Positions 25,701 to 36,937 of a stretch of DNA of 64,000 nucleotides are shown here, one piece after another (within the stretch, counting starts at the first letter, position 1; the number at the start of each line of letters is the position of its first letter). The notes beneath the pieces were generated by a model that made no database searches, was not told the DNA's origin, and worked only from the letters and a program-made list of their open reading frames with translations. Origin of the DNA: Baylisascaris procyonis (lineage: Eukaryota > Nematoda > Chromadorea > Rhabditida > Ascarididae); contig JAZARR010000153.1 of the NCBI GenBank assembly GCA_037389465.1, positions 5,864,501-5,928,500 on the forward strand, given 5' to 3'. The translations under genes and the position numbers were made by a program.

Positions 25701-26965
25701 CCTGTTAGAAGTTGCAAACGTTCATTTCTTTCAAAATTAGCTTGCAAATATTCCTATTCGATTTAGGAAGTTTTCGGCTGTAATTACATAGGTAAATTTT
25801 ATTTTAGCATTAACCAACTTTTTTTTTCAGGCAAGCGGAATTTCACCGTCTTATTGAGCCATTTATGGCGACTGATGGAAATGAACGAGATGGTCTTATA
25901 ACCGAATCGGAACTCGCTGCACAGAAAGAAAAAACTTATCGTCAGCTTCGATGTGCTGAGCTACTTCGTGAACATTCCTCTGAAGCTGATCTCGTCGTTT
26001 TGTAAGTATTTCCTCTTTTTTTTTGTTTACTTGGCCAGATATTATGACTAAGGTTTTTTTTAAACATATATGCAGAGAATGTCATAGTGAAAAATGTTAA
26101 GAGGACTAGGAGATTGCAACATGGACAGTATTTGGAAAGGGGCAGAGGAGGGGATAAGACGATGTGATATTCTTAATACCTGTCAGTTGTATTCGCTCAT
26201 GAAAGAATATGATCAGAGATATTTGGCTCTTCATCGACATATATTATCGCTATCACTTCAACTGTCGATAATTTTTGCATCTGTATTGTTATGGATGTTA
26301 TGAATTTTCTCATTGCAGTTATACGTTTATTGATCGGTGTGGAAACGTTTGCCGTTTTAAAAAATTTGCATATTTAAAAAGTGAGGAGGAAACAGAATCG
26401 CTTATTTATGTCGAATTTGTGAATAATAAGATATGGAAAATATGCGCGAATCTGAGTTTAAAAAAAGTCGTTCTTTTCAATGCTTTTTGAAGAACGCTCA
26501 CGAAAAAAAGCTGGCAAGATATCCAGATATGTATTGACGGAGTGCCAGCAGTGATATTGCTCCTTTCTAATATTTTTCTTTTGACATATAGGGTTATATA
26601 AGCAAGCAGCGTGGAAATTATTCATAATTTCAAAAAACTGCAATGATGAGAGATCATATTGGTGCAATTATGGGCGATGGACTAGTCTATTGACTAGGAA
26701 AATAGCGTATTTGATTAAGGGAAACGATGGAATATTCCGAGAGGATGGGAGCATGGCTGGGAAGGTATAGGGGAGAATACGCACTTTAGGGTTCCCCCTC
26801 TGATTGTTATCACGCACGCGTTCTTGCAGGACATTACCGGTACCACGGAAAGGTCTAATAAGTAGCTGTCTCTACATGGCATGGATCGACGTGATGACTC
26901 GTGAGTTGCCACCTACACTAATGATACGAGGCAATCAAACTTCTGTTCTTACGTTTTATTCTTAA
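613..26965 (+). CDS. nkcc-1: Na-K-2Cl cotransporter, SLC12 family (25 exons, 5' incomplete)
   Basis: Electroneutral plasma-membrane symporter that loads Na+, K+ and 2 Cl- together for cell volume, epithelial transport and intracellular chloride. Exons: 613-842, 1633-1783, 2505-2685, 3354-3466, 4313-4493, 5923-6090, 6846-6982, 7401-7598, 8048-8155, 8894-9017, 9838-9939, 10861-11016, 11276-11487, 12053-12196, 12897-13012, 14102-14251, 14609-14707, 15577-15635, 16679-16785, 17654-17782, 18918-18985, 23417-23579, 24828-24979, 25831-26001, 26830-26965. All junction phases agree, giving 3555 nt, about 1184 residues and a TAA stop. Family marks: [15 protein letters not shown] before TM1, [10 protein letters not shown] (TM3), [18 protein letters not shown] (TM6), [15 protein letters not shown] (TM8), [33 protein letters not shown] and the terminal SVLTFYS. 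The TM8 Ser-Ser pair that forms the Na+ site argues for NKCC/NCC over KCC. Least certain: the start, exons 20-21 and the exon 6-7 junction. Confidence 0.95.
1861..1962 (+). other. Candidate cassette exon in the second nkcc-1 intron
   Basis: A stretch of 102 bp lies between a CTTCTAG acceptor and a consensus GTGAGT donor. It is open for exactly 34 codons in the phase (0 to 0) needed to sit between exons 1633-1783 and 2505-2685. The encoded peptide is hydrophobic at its end ([12 protein letters not shown]). That is odd inside a cytosolic N-terminus, and the gene reads well without it. It may be an optional exon or a chance open frame. Confidence 0.25.
8602..8657. repeat. (AT)n microsatellite
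   Basis: About 28 uninterrupted AT dinucleotides within the nkcc-1 intron between exons 8048-8155 and 8894-9017. Confidence 0.97.
9940..10860 (+). other. nkcc-1: Probable GC-AG intron of nkcc-1
   Basis: The exon ending at 9939 (codons SP then G) is followed by GCAAGC, close to the consensus for the minor GC donor class. Splicing to the TTTTCAG acceptor at 10860 gives [14 protein letters not shown], the same length as vertebrate SPG-WRPAFKYYNMW. A GT lies six bases further on (9946-9947, GTTACA). It would keep the frame but insert Gly-Lys into a very conserved stretch. Confidence 0.6.
13620..13860. other. GC-richer block inside an nkcc-1 intron
   Basis: The intron 13013-14101 contains about 240 bp clearly richer in G and C than its flanks, with no open frame and no splice pair that fits the gene. 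I recognise no RNA or transposon family in it. It could be an old repeat copy. Confidence 0.3.
14484..14526. repeat. G-rich purine tract
   Basis: A run of GGGAGG blocks and ten consecutive G on the + strand, inside the intron 14252-14608. It could form a G-quadruplex in the pre-mRNA. Confidence 0.7.
15661..16138. repeat. Imperfect direct repeats flanking a GC-richer intron segment
   Basis: Within the intron 15636-16678, the stretch 15661-15733 recurs imperfectly at 16083-16138. Both copies carry AGGAAGA.TATATGAAAAC followed by ATGGATGAAAT and a GAAAAAAGAG run. Between them lie about 350 bp, of which 15880-16080 is distinctly GC-richer than the rest of the intron. The arrangement suggests a segmental duplication or an inserted element. 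No terminal inverted repeat or open frame is visible. Confidence 0.45.
20020..20061 (+). CDS. nkcc-1: Candidate 42-nt cassette exon of nkcc-1
   Basis: It lies between a TTTTCACAG acceptor and a GTGTGT donor, is 42 bp long, and is phase 2 on both sides. It can therefore be included or skipped between exons 18918-18985 and 23417-23579 without changing the frame. It encodes a basic, Ser/Thr-rich peptide ([13 protein letters not shown]) that would follow the RRR run at the end of the previous exon. The variable linker of NKCCs is a known site of short cassette exons. Inclusion is inferred. Confidence 0.4.
20579..20828 (+). CDS. Candidate alternative terminal exon with a membrane segment
   Basis: After a TATAG acceptor at 20574-20578 there is an open frame to a TGA at 20826-20828, in the phase (2) that fits joining to either 18918-18985 or 20020-20061. 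The peptide is about 83 residues. It has a strongly hydrophobic core ([20 protein letters not shown]) followed by a His/Lys-rich tail ([14 protein letters not shown]). It could be an alternative C-terminus, the last exon of a nested gene, or a chance open frame. I recognise no family. Confidence 0.22.
21049..21194 (+). CDS. Candidate 3' exon with stop inside the nkcc-1 intron
   Basis: A good TTTTTGCAG acceptor is followed by 47 open codons and TAA when entered in phase 1. The peptide begins [14 protein letters not shown] and ends acidic. Entry in phase 2, the phase of the annotated neighbours, stops after four codons. Use in nkcc-1 would need the weak donor GTGTTG just after 20061. It may belong to a small nested gene or be chance. 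Confidence 0.2.
22666..22890. repeat. Compound microsatellite: (AT)n, (TTTA)n, then (ATTTAY)n
   Basis: A short AT run is followed by about 120 bp of TTTA units with rare G substitutions. This passes into about 90 bp of a six-base unit of ATTTAT/ATTTAC/ATTTGT type. It lies in the largest nkcc-1 intron. The long open frames read across it are artefacts of the repeat. Confidence 0.95.
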
Positions 26966-27264
26966 TGTGTTTTGCTACGCTCGATGCCTTTCAGTATGCA
27001 GCACAAGCCTAGGTAGTATCGTGTATCGTTTCACATTCCTTGCAATTGTTGAGAAATATTTTTGTTTATTCTGAAATAATTTATTATTATTTTTTTAATT
27101 TTTATACGAATATTTTGTGTGGAAGTTTTGTTGATGGGCGGAGAGGGAGGTAGGAGAAATTGAAGAGCAAAATACTTCTTCAGTTAAGGCTAATCAATTC
27201 CGAATGGTTTCGGAATTTTTATAAATTCTGAATTTGCATCCAACTCTGACATCTTTACATGACA

Positions 27265-27270
27265 AATAAA
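27265..27270 (+). terminator. nkcc-1: Possible polyadenylation signal of nkcc-1
   Basis: The first clear AATAAA on the + strand after the stop codon lies 300 bp downstream. It would give a 3' UTR of about 320 bases. Weaker AT-rich variants lie closer, so the true site is uncertain. Confidence 0.35.
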
Positions 27271-28076
27271 CACTTTTATCGATATTGAAATTAAATCGTA
27301 GATAAGATGTGCTTGGTTTCAAGGGCAATTATGAGTCCTAGAATGCCTCGTTGATAATTCGCAATCTTACCGAGGGTTTCTTTAATCTTGTGGGTATCAA
27401 CTATTGTAAATTGTCTTGTGAATTTATGTTGTTATTTGTATAAATGAATTGAAATATTATATCCAATAGATAATATTATTATTATCATATTTGCAGTTCA
27501 TTGATTTTTTTTTTCCAGATGTTGATGCGAACTACAATCGTTACGTTCAGTTTAAGTTGATTGATGGCGTACTGAAGTGAAAGGGAAGGGCACTAAAATT
27601 AATATTGCTAATAGAAATGATCTAAAAAAAAAGTCTAAAAAATCTTTCCTTTTTCCATCCTTCAATTCCTTAATAATGTTTCCTAGCACTTTCTTATAAA
27701 AATTTAATGAATAGCCTATAATTGTTAGCTTAAATTGAATGAGACCCTGTTATCATTGTCTATAACAGGATCTATTTATTCGGCTTTGTGGCCCACGATA
27801 AAAGATCAACTGTTGCTGTAGTTATGCATTCTTGCATATCAATAGCTGTTTGCTACCGTTGCTTAGTTATCTGCTTTCGTCAATATAAAACGTAAAGATA
27901 AGAGAATAGCATCTCTCATATAAAAGCAGTACGCTAATCATTGTTATCGTTTATCAATAATTCAACGTTTGATTTCCACTATTTTCATGTTATAATTTCT
28001 CGTTATTTCTATGTGATACTATCTCATATTTATGCAATACATTTGATTGCATAATGTTCCCATCTCTTTTTTTTTC

Positions 28077-28078
28077 AT

Positions 28079-28117
<39 letters not shown>

Positions 28118-28120
28118 TTT
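28077..28120. repeat. (ATTT)n microsatellite
   Basis: Eleven consecutive ATTT units downstream of nkcc-1, with no interruptions. Confidence 0.97.
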
Positions 28121-29290
28121 GCATTCAATGAAGTTTGCAGTTTTATTGTCATATATAGTTTATAGTTTAATCTTCACGTGTATATATGTATATGTGAAGG
28201 AAGTTTCTAACGTTTGCTGATTTGACAGAACGAGTTATGAATACGCGTTGCCGTTGTCGATCCTTTTTTTTTTTTTTTGCTCATTCTTTTATATTCGATT
28301 GGACGTGTTGTCATATGAGCTGTTTAGAGACTGATAGCATTCTTTTTTTTAAATGTGAAAATCCATTATTTTGAAATATTTCAATTATTATATGTTTGTA
28401 TTTTCCTAAAAATTTATAATTTTCCACTTTAATATGTTGCCTAATTTTAAAGAAAATATCCACTTCGTTAGCGGAACGAGCCTTTACAATGTCGTTTCTC
28501 AAAATTGAGATTATCGTAATGTTGTGGGTTCTTTCCCGGAAACTACAAGTTTTTTTCCCGGGACTATTACGATTCAGGATCAAGTTTTAAAGTGAAACTG
28601 AACAGTATTGACTATAATGTGCGAAGAAAAAAACCGAAAAAGAGAGTATTCGATACTCAAATAAACAATTGGGAGATTAAAAAAACGTTTTAAAAAATCG
28701 ACGATTAAGTTGCTAATGTCAGCCTAAGTTCGATAAAGTTTTATGTTTTCATAGAGTTGATTTTTCCCTCAATGAGTTCCTCACGTTAATCTTCTGTATA
28801 CAATTATTTTTAGTTATTTTATTGATGAATAATTTGTTTAATTGTTGTGCCTTATAAGTTATATAATGATAAATTTGGTGTTCATCACGGTGGCGTTATT
28901 CATATTGCAAGCATCAAATTCGATTTTTTGCAGTTGTACTTAACAGGAAGCGAACGAGCCAGTTTAAGAAAAAAAAATACTGTAGCGATACTTGCTAGAT
29001 TATGCAGTATTAAACTAAATTCTTTCAATAAATGATTATGGTCTTCAAGGCAATCGTTTTCTTCTCAAACAAATCTTATGATATCGAGTAGTAGTATAAC
29101 TTTGACTTTAGATGTGCACATGTTTCACTCAATTCTTATGTCTTAGTTATGTCTGCTTATACACAACTGGACAATTGCCTTGCAAATTCAGTTCAGCCTA
29201 GAAACTTTAGCGAATGGTAGATAAGGAACATTTTTTTAGGCAATAGAAATCTGAGTGGCACTATGCAACATAATCAAACTTTGCAACTTT

Positions 29291-29590
29291 ATTTAGAATG
29301 AGACGAACCAACGAGAGAATCGAGAGGACTTATGTTGTGTATTTTGATAAATTCCTTCTCCTCTGATCGACCAAGCGAACGATACTGCATAGGTGAAAGA
29401 AAATGCACCACCCATTTCGACATGGCTTTCGATTGTTTGTGCCCAACATCCGATGGATTCGTCGGAATTGGATAGGGCGATACGATGAAAGATGTGATGG
29501 CGATACTTGCTGGGCTGTACGAAGTAAACCATATTCTTTTAAAGGATGGCAATGGTCCTCTTCCATGATTTCTGTACAATGCTAAAGTTG
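29291..29590. other. GC-richer island with overlapping open frames
   Basis: About 300 bp visibly less AT-rich than the surrounding kilobases. It is open in three - strand frames at once and in one + strand frame, including a 144-residue frame at 29289-29723 (-). None of the translations resembles a family I know and there are no fitting splice sites. It could be a decayed gene fragment or a non-coding element. Confidence 0.3.
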
Positions 29591-32500
29591 AATGGGAACA
29601 AAGAAGGGAAAAGTGTCTGTGAGATTTTTGAAACAAATCTTTCTTTCCACTATCGAAAAGACTAAAAATGATCTTATTGAATTGTTTCCAGCGATATTTT
29701 CTTTTGTTTTGTTGAAACTGCAAAAATTTTTCGGTGCTTACGTATGGTTTTAGTGAAATAGATAGGGCATATATGTGGGTTGTATTAATTGATTAAATTT
29801 TAAATATTCTTTAATAAAGTGATATATTTTATTAAGAAGGGGAAATTATTCGATGAAGATGATTTTAGATCAATATAAACGTTTACATTAAGTGGTATTA
29901 TGAACTCACCTTAAATGTTCATTTCCATATTTTAAAAAAGATTAAACTCTTGCTTTTAACCAATGTATTAATAATATACAACGTTAAAAAAATGTTTGTT
30001 CATTGCGTAGAATAGAAATGAAACATTTCAGATCCAAAGATCATTTCTCTATTCAAACTATATCGCTTAGTGTTTTTATTTTCCGGATGGTATTCGATCG
30101 ATTTTACGCAATAAACTCCATAGTCTTGTTGGATCGTTCCGTTTTTTACTCCATTCGAACAAATTGCGTTTCTCAATATCTGCAACGGTGTTGTTGTTTT
30201 TGAGAATGGAATTTCTTTTGGCAAAAGTTACTCCAATTCACTATTATTATATAAGTAAATATGGTGTGGTTACTAAGCTTAGGTAATGTGTGGGTAATTT
30301 TTGTTTCTTAAGAGTGGAGAATTCTTTTTTTTTTGAGACAAATATATGATGTCATGTTAATTTTTTTTTAATTTTATTATTTATTAAATTTTCTCACTAT
30401 TTACTCTAATTCAATTTTTGTTTAAAGAGAGGAGGAATAAATCGATTCAGTTGAATTATTTACTTTGATTTCGACATTATATAAGTGAGAGTTATTTGGG
30501 CATTTAGACATTTTGGACATAAGATATAATTGGACACTATATCCAGTTATATTTTAAAATGTCATTATTATTGCAATGCAAAAGTACTCATCATTTTTTT
30601 AGAAAAAAAAATTTTTTTCAAGATTTCTATGAAAAATCGAATTCAGAGTTCTTCTGTGAAAAATTTTTCAAAAATTTTTGCAAAGAAATTTCCATTAAAT
30701 CACTATTATGACCACTCGGATTGATTCGATCACAGATTTGCTCTCTACTTATCTCGTTGGGAAGTCAATTATCATGCGTTAAAATGTTTTACACGTTCAC
30801 CTTTTGGTGGGACTGATCTAAGCAAGTCGTGAGCACTGAACATAAAAAAAATGTTACAGTTTCTTAATAAGAGAAATGAATGATAAGACAGTATAATCTT
30901 TGTAATATATATTCGCAACTCAACTTACATCACTTTTTACTGTGATGCGATAAAGTCTAAGTAAGTAACCTTCGAAATGGGGAAATAAATTAGAAAAGTT
31001 GTTTGTCGATGCAATTGTCCTTTAAAACGATATAAATTACTAAATTGCGCTAATAAATTTCGCATTGATCGAATTAATCGATTCAATTCAATTCAATCTG
31101 AGTTATAGTAAAGTGTATAGAATCAGTTTGAATTGACAATAATACATGAAAGACACTGTAGCTAATTGTCTCGATTTCAACGTTAGGTTACATTGCATAA
31201 TGTTCATCCATGAAAACCTCCAAACTTCGAGTTCAGTCCGATTTCGAGCTTATCGAGTTCCTTTGATAAATACGAGCCCAATTACTTCGTTGGAGTTTCA
31301 TTGCTACTGTAACAGTATTTTCGATGTCCCTGATTGTCGTCATAAAATGTTTTTGAGGGAAAAATTAAATTTTAATTTTAGAAATCGAAATGAGTTTTAA
31401 TATCTTCACAGATATCTATCCGGAAATTTGGGAATTTTTTCCGGTATTATCGTGGTTTTCATATTGTATTTTAAATCTCGAACTTTTAATTTTATAATTA
31501 GTGCAAAATTTTAGCAGCTGCCATCGGCCATTGCTCAATAAAATGGCCGCAAAATCAAGCATTTTTAAGAGGCCTTACCAGAAATTAGCAAATTATGACA
31601 CATGTCGAATCCAGTTCGTTCCGAAAGGCGATTTACGCAATCCATATCGAATTGACAGATTGTTATAGCGTCTGTGCACATCTCTAAACATAGAGGACAC
31701 TTGTATTCATTTGAAACGTTTATGAACACAATGAAATAAATTTGCATATGCTTGAGTCAATTTGCATTCATTTCAAAAGCTTTTATATACAATGAATAAT
31801 TTTGCATATACACAAAAAATGGTTACGAAAAATAGTGGCATAATGTAATTAGCTGCTCGTTTATATAAATGAAAGCGATGGGAGTATCGTTTATTTTATC
31901 GCAATGAAAAGTATCTCCTAAATGACAAATAATAAAGTAATAGATGGATTTAATCTATCGAAGAACTTAGGCAATTGTTAATATTTCATTGTGAGTTCAA
32001 TAAAACGTTCCGTTCTCTTTCCTTCTGTTTTCTTCTTAATTAATGACGTCATTACATTTTAATTCATAAGTTCAATAAATTCATAGTGATGAACCCTCTC
32101 ATTTGATTAAATAAAAAATCTTCGACAATGAGTTTTGGCTAGTTGTCCCTTCTAATCATCTTAGGTTACTGTAATATTCTTTTATGTTTTAGATCATCGC
32201 AATACAAGCCTTTTCAGTAATGATAATATGTCTTCATAATGAAAGGGAACTTTTTGTTTGTGAAGCAAATAATTGAGCTTGAGAAGCTTAAGCTTGAGCT
32301 TATGAAGCGGGTAACTATTTTGTCTAAAAAAGCTTCTTATATGAATTGATGGAACCGATTCTCGAGTTATTTTAAATGTTTTTATTACTTGCAATAATCG
32401 TTGCAAAAAATGCAATTCCTTGTAATTTTAATACGTACATAAATGCTATCTGATTGCCGTTACGATGAATTATGATCATCCTACAAAGACAACTAAATAG

Positions 32501-33066
32501 AAACAATATTATTTCGAAAATATATCTGAAAAGGTAATTTCAACAAATAATGTACTTGAAAAAAGTGATCTTAATAATGATAATGCATCTAAAATTTGAA
32601 GAGGATTTGAAAGTGAAAAAACTAACCATCTTCAATTGATATCGTTGAGGCACCTTTTGCAATGAGTGCAAACACACTGATGAATAATATTATCATTTTC
32701 TATAAGTATATCAGCACTCATATTTATTTATAATAAAAAATTTTAATAATTGTAAACTTGAAAACAACAATGAGAGACGGCGTAATTCGATGAAAAATGC
32801 ATGAATGCTATAAGATGATTCATAGAATTCATACGATCATTCATAAATCATAACGGAAAGAAACAAAAAAAAAAAATATTATACATATTACTGTTTTATG
32901 AAAAAATTACCCGTCGTAGACAAAACAATTCGAAAATATTTCCTCCAAAAAATTATCAATCAGCAATAAAAATATAGCATATCTGAAAAACACAATGAAA
33001 GGTATCATTTTTATGAATTAATGTTTTTTCCAATTTTTCAATAAAAATCTTTAAATAATCAATCAT

Positions 33067-33283
33067 CTTTATCAGTTGAGGAAACCTATCGATAAAGCTT
33101 CATCAGCTAAGAAAACCCATCCATAAAAATTTATCAGCTAAGAAAACCTATCGATAAAAATTTATCAGCTGAGAAAACGTATCGATAAAACTTTATCAGC
33201 TAAGAAAATCTATCGATAAAATTTATTAGCCAAGAAAACCTATCGATAAAACTTTATCAGCTAAGGAAACCTATCGATAAAAC
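33067..33283. repeat. 31-bp minisatellite, about 7 copies
   Basis: Tandem units of 30-32 bp. Each copy combines TTTATCAGCTAAGAAAACC with TATCGATAAAA, with point differences between copies. Each unit carries the self-complementary TATCGATA, and TTTATC/GATAAA arms recur throughout, so neighbouring units could pair as hairpins. Confidence 0.9.
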
Positions 33284-36200
33284 CTATGCTAGAAAATGAA
33301 GCTTTTCATAAGAAATGTGGTGCTAATTTTTTATAACGATTAATGTGCATTCTCAAGAGAATAAAGTATAGCTTAATCAATAATTAAATATTTTTTCTAT
33401 CCAATCCTTGATTGGCAGCATCTCAATTAAGAGAGAGCAAAAGATATAACAATAACGCATTCCATAAGCTCAACTTTCCCCAATCAAAGCTTTCTTAATT
33501 TGGAGGCAATATTAGTGGCACTTGATATTCCCTAAGGGCATATTGAAATGACAAACGAAATGAAATGTTTTCATGCTTTTCGGAAATCTTATGAAGTTTC
33601 GAAAAAATTTCTTCTGTGCTCACAATTCAAATCATTTTAAAGAGAAGTTAATTTGAATAATTGTTTTCCGAATCACTTGGGAGTAGAAATGATTACGGCA
33701 GTGTGGAATATAATGACTATAAATGAACAAGCTCGCAGAAGTGTGAACACTGTCCGCTATCATGACTCGAACTGCGATCTATAATTTGTCGTTCCGACCA
33801 TTCACTCACTGCACTATAATATCAAGTACGTGAAATCTAAATTTTTCGGAACTTGTTTCAGTTCGTAATTCCTCCCAAAAATTGGAATTGAAGAAAATAA
33901 AACAAAAATTATCCACAAAATGTTTTTTTTCGCAAAAATTGAATAAAGTTCGGAGGGAAGATAGAAAAAGGGAGGAAAAATGGAGAGAAAGAGAAGGAAA
34001 GAAAAAATTCTTAGTAGAATAAATATCGGTTTTGATGATACGAGTAGAATGAGTCTCGAAGCGAAAACACATTCATTTACTATAATGTCTATTTAAGTGA
34101 CATACAAGGCCGCATATGAAAATTACACTTATATGTTGTGTCGTATAATTTGCTTTATTGATGCCTCAAGCATTGAAGTTCACAAATATGACATTAATTG
34201 GCATCGAAGCATATATCGGAGTATTTCGATGAATAGAAGGAGATCCGGAAGTTGAGTAGAACTTAATTTGTTAGGCTGCATCCAAATATTAATAATTGAT
34301 ATTATGAGCGCACATGTCATTATTTATTCCATTTTTTACTTGTATATTTTTTACTTCCTATTTATTTGGCGTCTCGCTTCATTGTTCGATTAATCGAATT
34401 TGCATATTCGATTAGAATTCAACAATTCGATAGCTCTTCTTTTTTTTGTTTTGTTTGACAGACCTAACCATCTATAAATTGATAAATTATTGCTGTTGCT
34501 TTTGAACAAATGATTTTTTTAATAAATTTCTCTTCGTATTTAGAAATTTAACTGTAGTCTCAAATGATTACTCGACAATTTTTTCACTCAGTCTATAAAA
34601 ATAGAAAATATAAAGAGAAAATATATTTGAATATTATGTTCAAGTTTTCATTAGTATCCAATATTTTTGTGAATTTTCATAGTGTATTTCTACGATAATA
34701 TTTGTTTATAAAAGAAAAACTATAGAAAATTTGAGAAAATATGAAAAAATTCAATTTTTGTGACGCTCAATCGTTACATAGAAACATATGCTCTTAGTTT
34801 ATAATTTCACTAATGAACGAATTGTTTTTAGAATTAATCAGTTTTTTGGAATGAAATTGTTTATTTCAATTTTTTGAATCAACTCACTAGAAATGCTCAA
34901 GGTACTGCGTAAGAAAAAACGGATAGACAAAATTGAAAAAATTAAGTATAGAAACAATATGAAACGTGAATAAATGGAGTATGAAAGTGTAAAAAAAAAT
35001 GAAAAATACAGTTTTTGCTTCTCTCAATTATTGTATTATTTCACTTGATCGTAAAAAGAAAAAAATTGATCGTAAAAAGAAACGAGTCTGAATCTTTCTA
35101 ATATTGGCTAATTGAAATATGAGATATTAAAATTATACATTTTGCTCTTTTATAAAATCCACTCTCTTCTAAGATCAACGATATCTGGGCCGAAAAGTTT
35201 TCTGAAAAAAGTTGGTTTTTATTTCTATAAAGTACAATAGGAAAATGACACTGCAGTAATATTCGATAGGTAAGCATTTTCTTTCCTTTTGAAAATATTT
35301 GAAGGAAATTGGGCATTTTGAAAAATAATTCATAACTATTCGTTATTTCATGAAAATGAGTGATATATTTATTAGCATTTATTCTTAATTGTTTGCTCAA
35401 ATTTACAAGGTGAGGAAATATATTTGAAATTAATTATTTTCTTTGAGTTTAGCGCATGAAACATTTATCTATCGAGCAGAAGGTATCATATAGAATTTGT
35501 GATATTTTATATATAAGAAAAAATGAAGAATACAAGCAATCCAATTCATATAGACACCATTATGGTGAAGTATTTTCTATTACAAATATGGAGATAACAT
35601 TGAGATTACTTTAGGATGTTAGATTACACAATTTGCAGTGGCCAATATCACTAAGTTTATTATTCTCTCTCATTTACTTATCAATAATTTCGATTTCCAA
35701 CGTTTTTCCCGAAATTTTTCCATATATTTTTTTTTCAAAAATTTTTTGGAGTATTGAATGCAAAAATCAACTCGTTTTAGTTGGATTTCACTCTTTTCCA
35801 TTTTTATGAAAATTCAGAAATAAATTACATGCGCGGCAAATCGCAAATCGTTCAACATTAATGAATTATCATAAAAAAATGTGGATCTATAATTAAAGAA
35901 AACTTATGCCTATTAATCCCCTTCTTATTTAAATGTTAATTTACTTTTATTATTTAGCTTTTTTCTTATATAGCTATCGTTTTCGTTATGATTCAACTGA
36001 ATGGATTTTTATTGCTAACGGCACAAGAAAAAGAAAATCCCTTTCGAAATGACAGATTTATAATACGTTAAATGAGAACAAAATGACGAAAATATTAGCA
36101 AAATTGACTAATTGTTTATTTCATTCAGCCAAAAAATTTTCATTCTTTTCAATAATCTGACAAAAGACCAACAATTTGTAGAGCAATCGGTGAATAAAAT

Positions 36201-36887
36201 TCAAGGGTAAGATAACTAAAATTTGATATCCTATTCTCCCAGGAACGATGAAAAAAGCTCTCCGAGAAGAGAAATTTTCGAAGTATTTTTCTTTTTAAAT
36301 TCTAGTAAGCATTTATTCACCTATAATCGAAATCTTTTCGAGAAAATATGTAAATAGACGTTTGCAGAAAAAAATCGCGGAGAAATAATATATTTTTATC
36401 CAAAATGATACACGTTTTTCTCTCATCACGTGAATTGAAAAAGAACGGCTAGAACGGAAATGAGGATGGAATGTAACTGACACGTTTGTTGAACAATTTA
36501 TCAAAGAGGCTCAGCATTTAAATCTACCTCACAATGAACTTCATTTGAATATAGCTCCTCCCATTGTCTTCATTCGAATATAGCGCTCCCACCTCCTTAA
36601 CAAAATCCCTTCCTGAATTTCATAAAAAATAACTAGAAACAGTGCATCTAATTAAGCCTTCTCTTGAATTTTAAGCGTACTCCTCAGGGATTTTGTTGTT
36701 AACATCCCTCATACATTACGCATTATTGTGAAACTTCCCATTCAGCATCAACTATTGATGTCATTATTTTTGCATATTGTTATGCGCGCAAATCCTAATG
36801 AAATGCATATTTAAATAAAAGCGAACTAGAAAATCAATCCATGGCCTTGAAAACACTATTTATATAACTTTAGTTTTCAATAAATGT

Positions 36888-36889
<2 letters not shown>

Positions 36890-36933
<44 letters not shown>
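36890..36933. repeat. (AT)n microsatellite
   Basis: About 21 AT dinucleotides in the gene-poor region. Confidence 0.97.

Positions 36934-36937
<4 letters not shown>

Larger units (their letters stand above)
11276..26965 (+). other. nkcc-1: nkcc-1 cytosolic C-terminal domain exons
   Basis: These exons encode about 570 residues from DVNWGSSTQ to the end. They cover the USP-like fold that dimerises in SLC12 transporters, the variable acidic linker (exons 16679-16785 and 17654-17782, rich in Glu and Asp), and the conserved distal half with [23 protein letters not shown] and [12 protein letters not shown]. The linker is where family members vary most. Its exons here are small and separated by long introns, which is where alternative splicing would be tolerated. 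Confidence 0.88.

Noticed and set aside
29289..29723. 144-codon - strand frame as a gene
   Set aside because: No recognisable family, and several frames overlap at the same place. Reported only as a compositional island.
33737..33815. tRNA-like box on the - strand (AGTTCGAGTC with a D-arm-like stretch)
   Set aside because: The T stem does not pair and no acceptor stem can be drawn. At best it is a decayed fragment.
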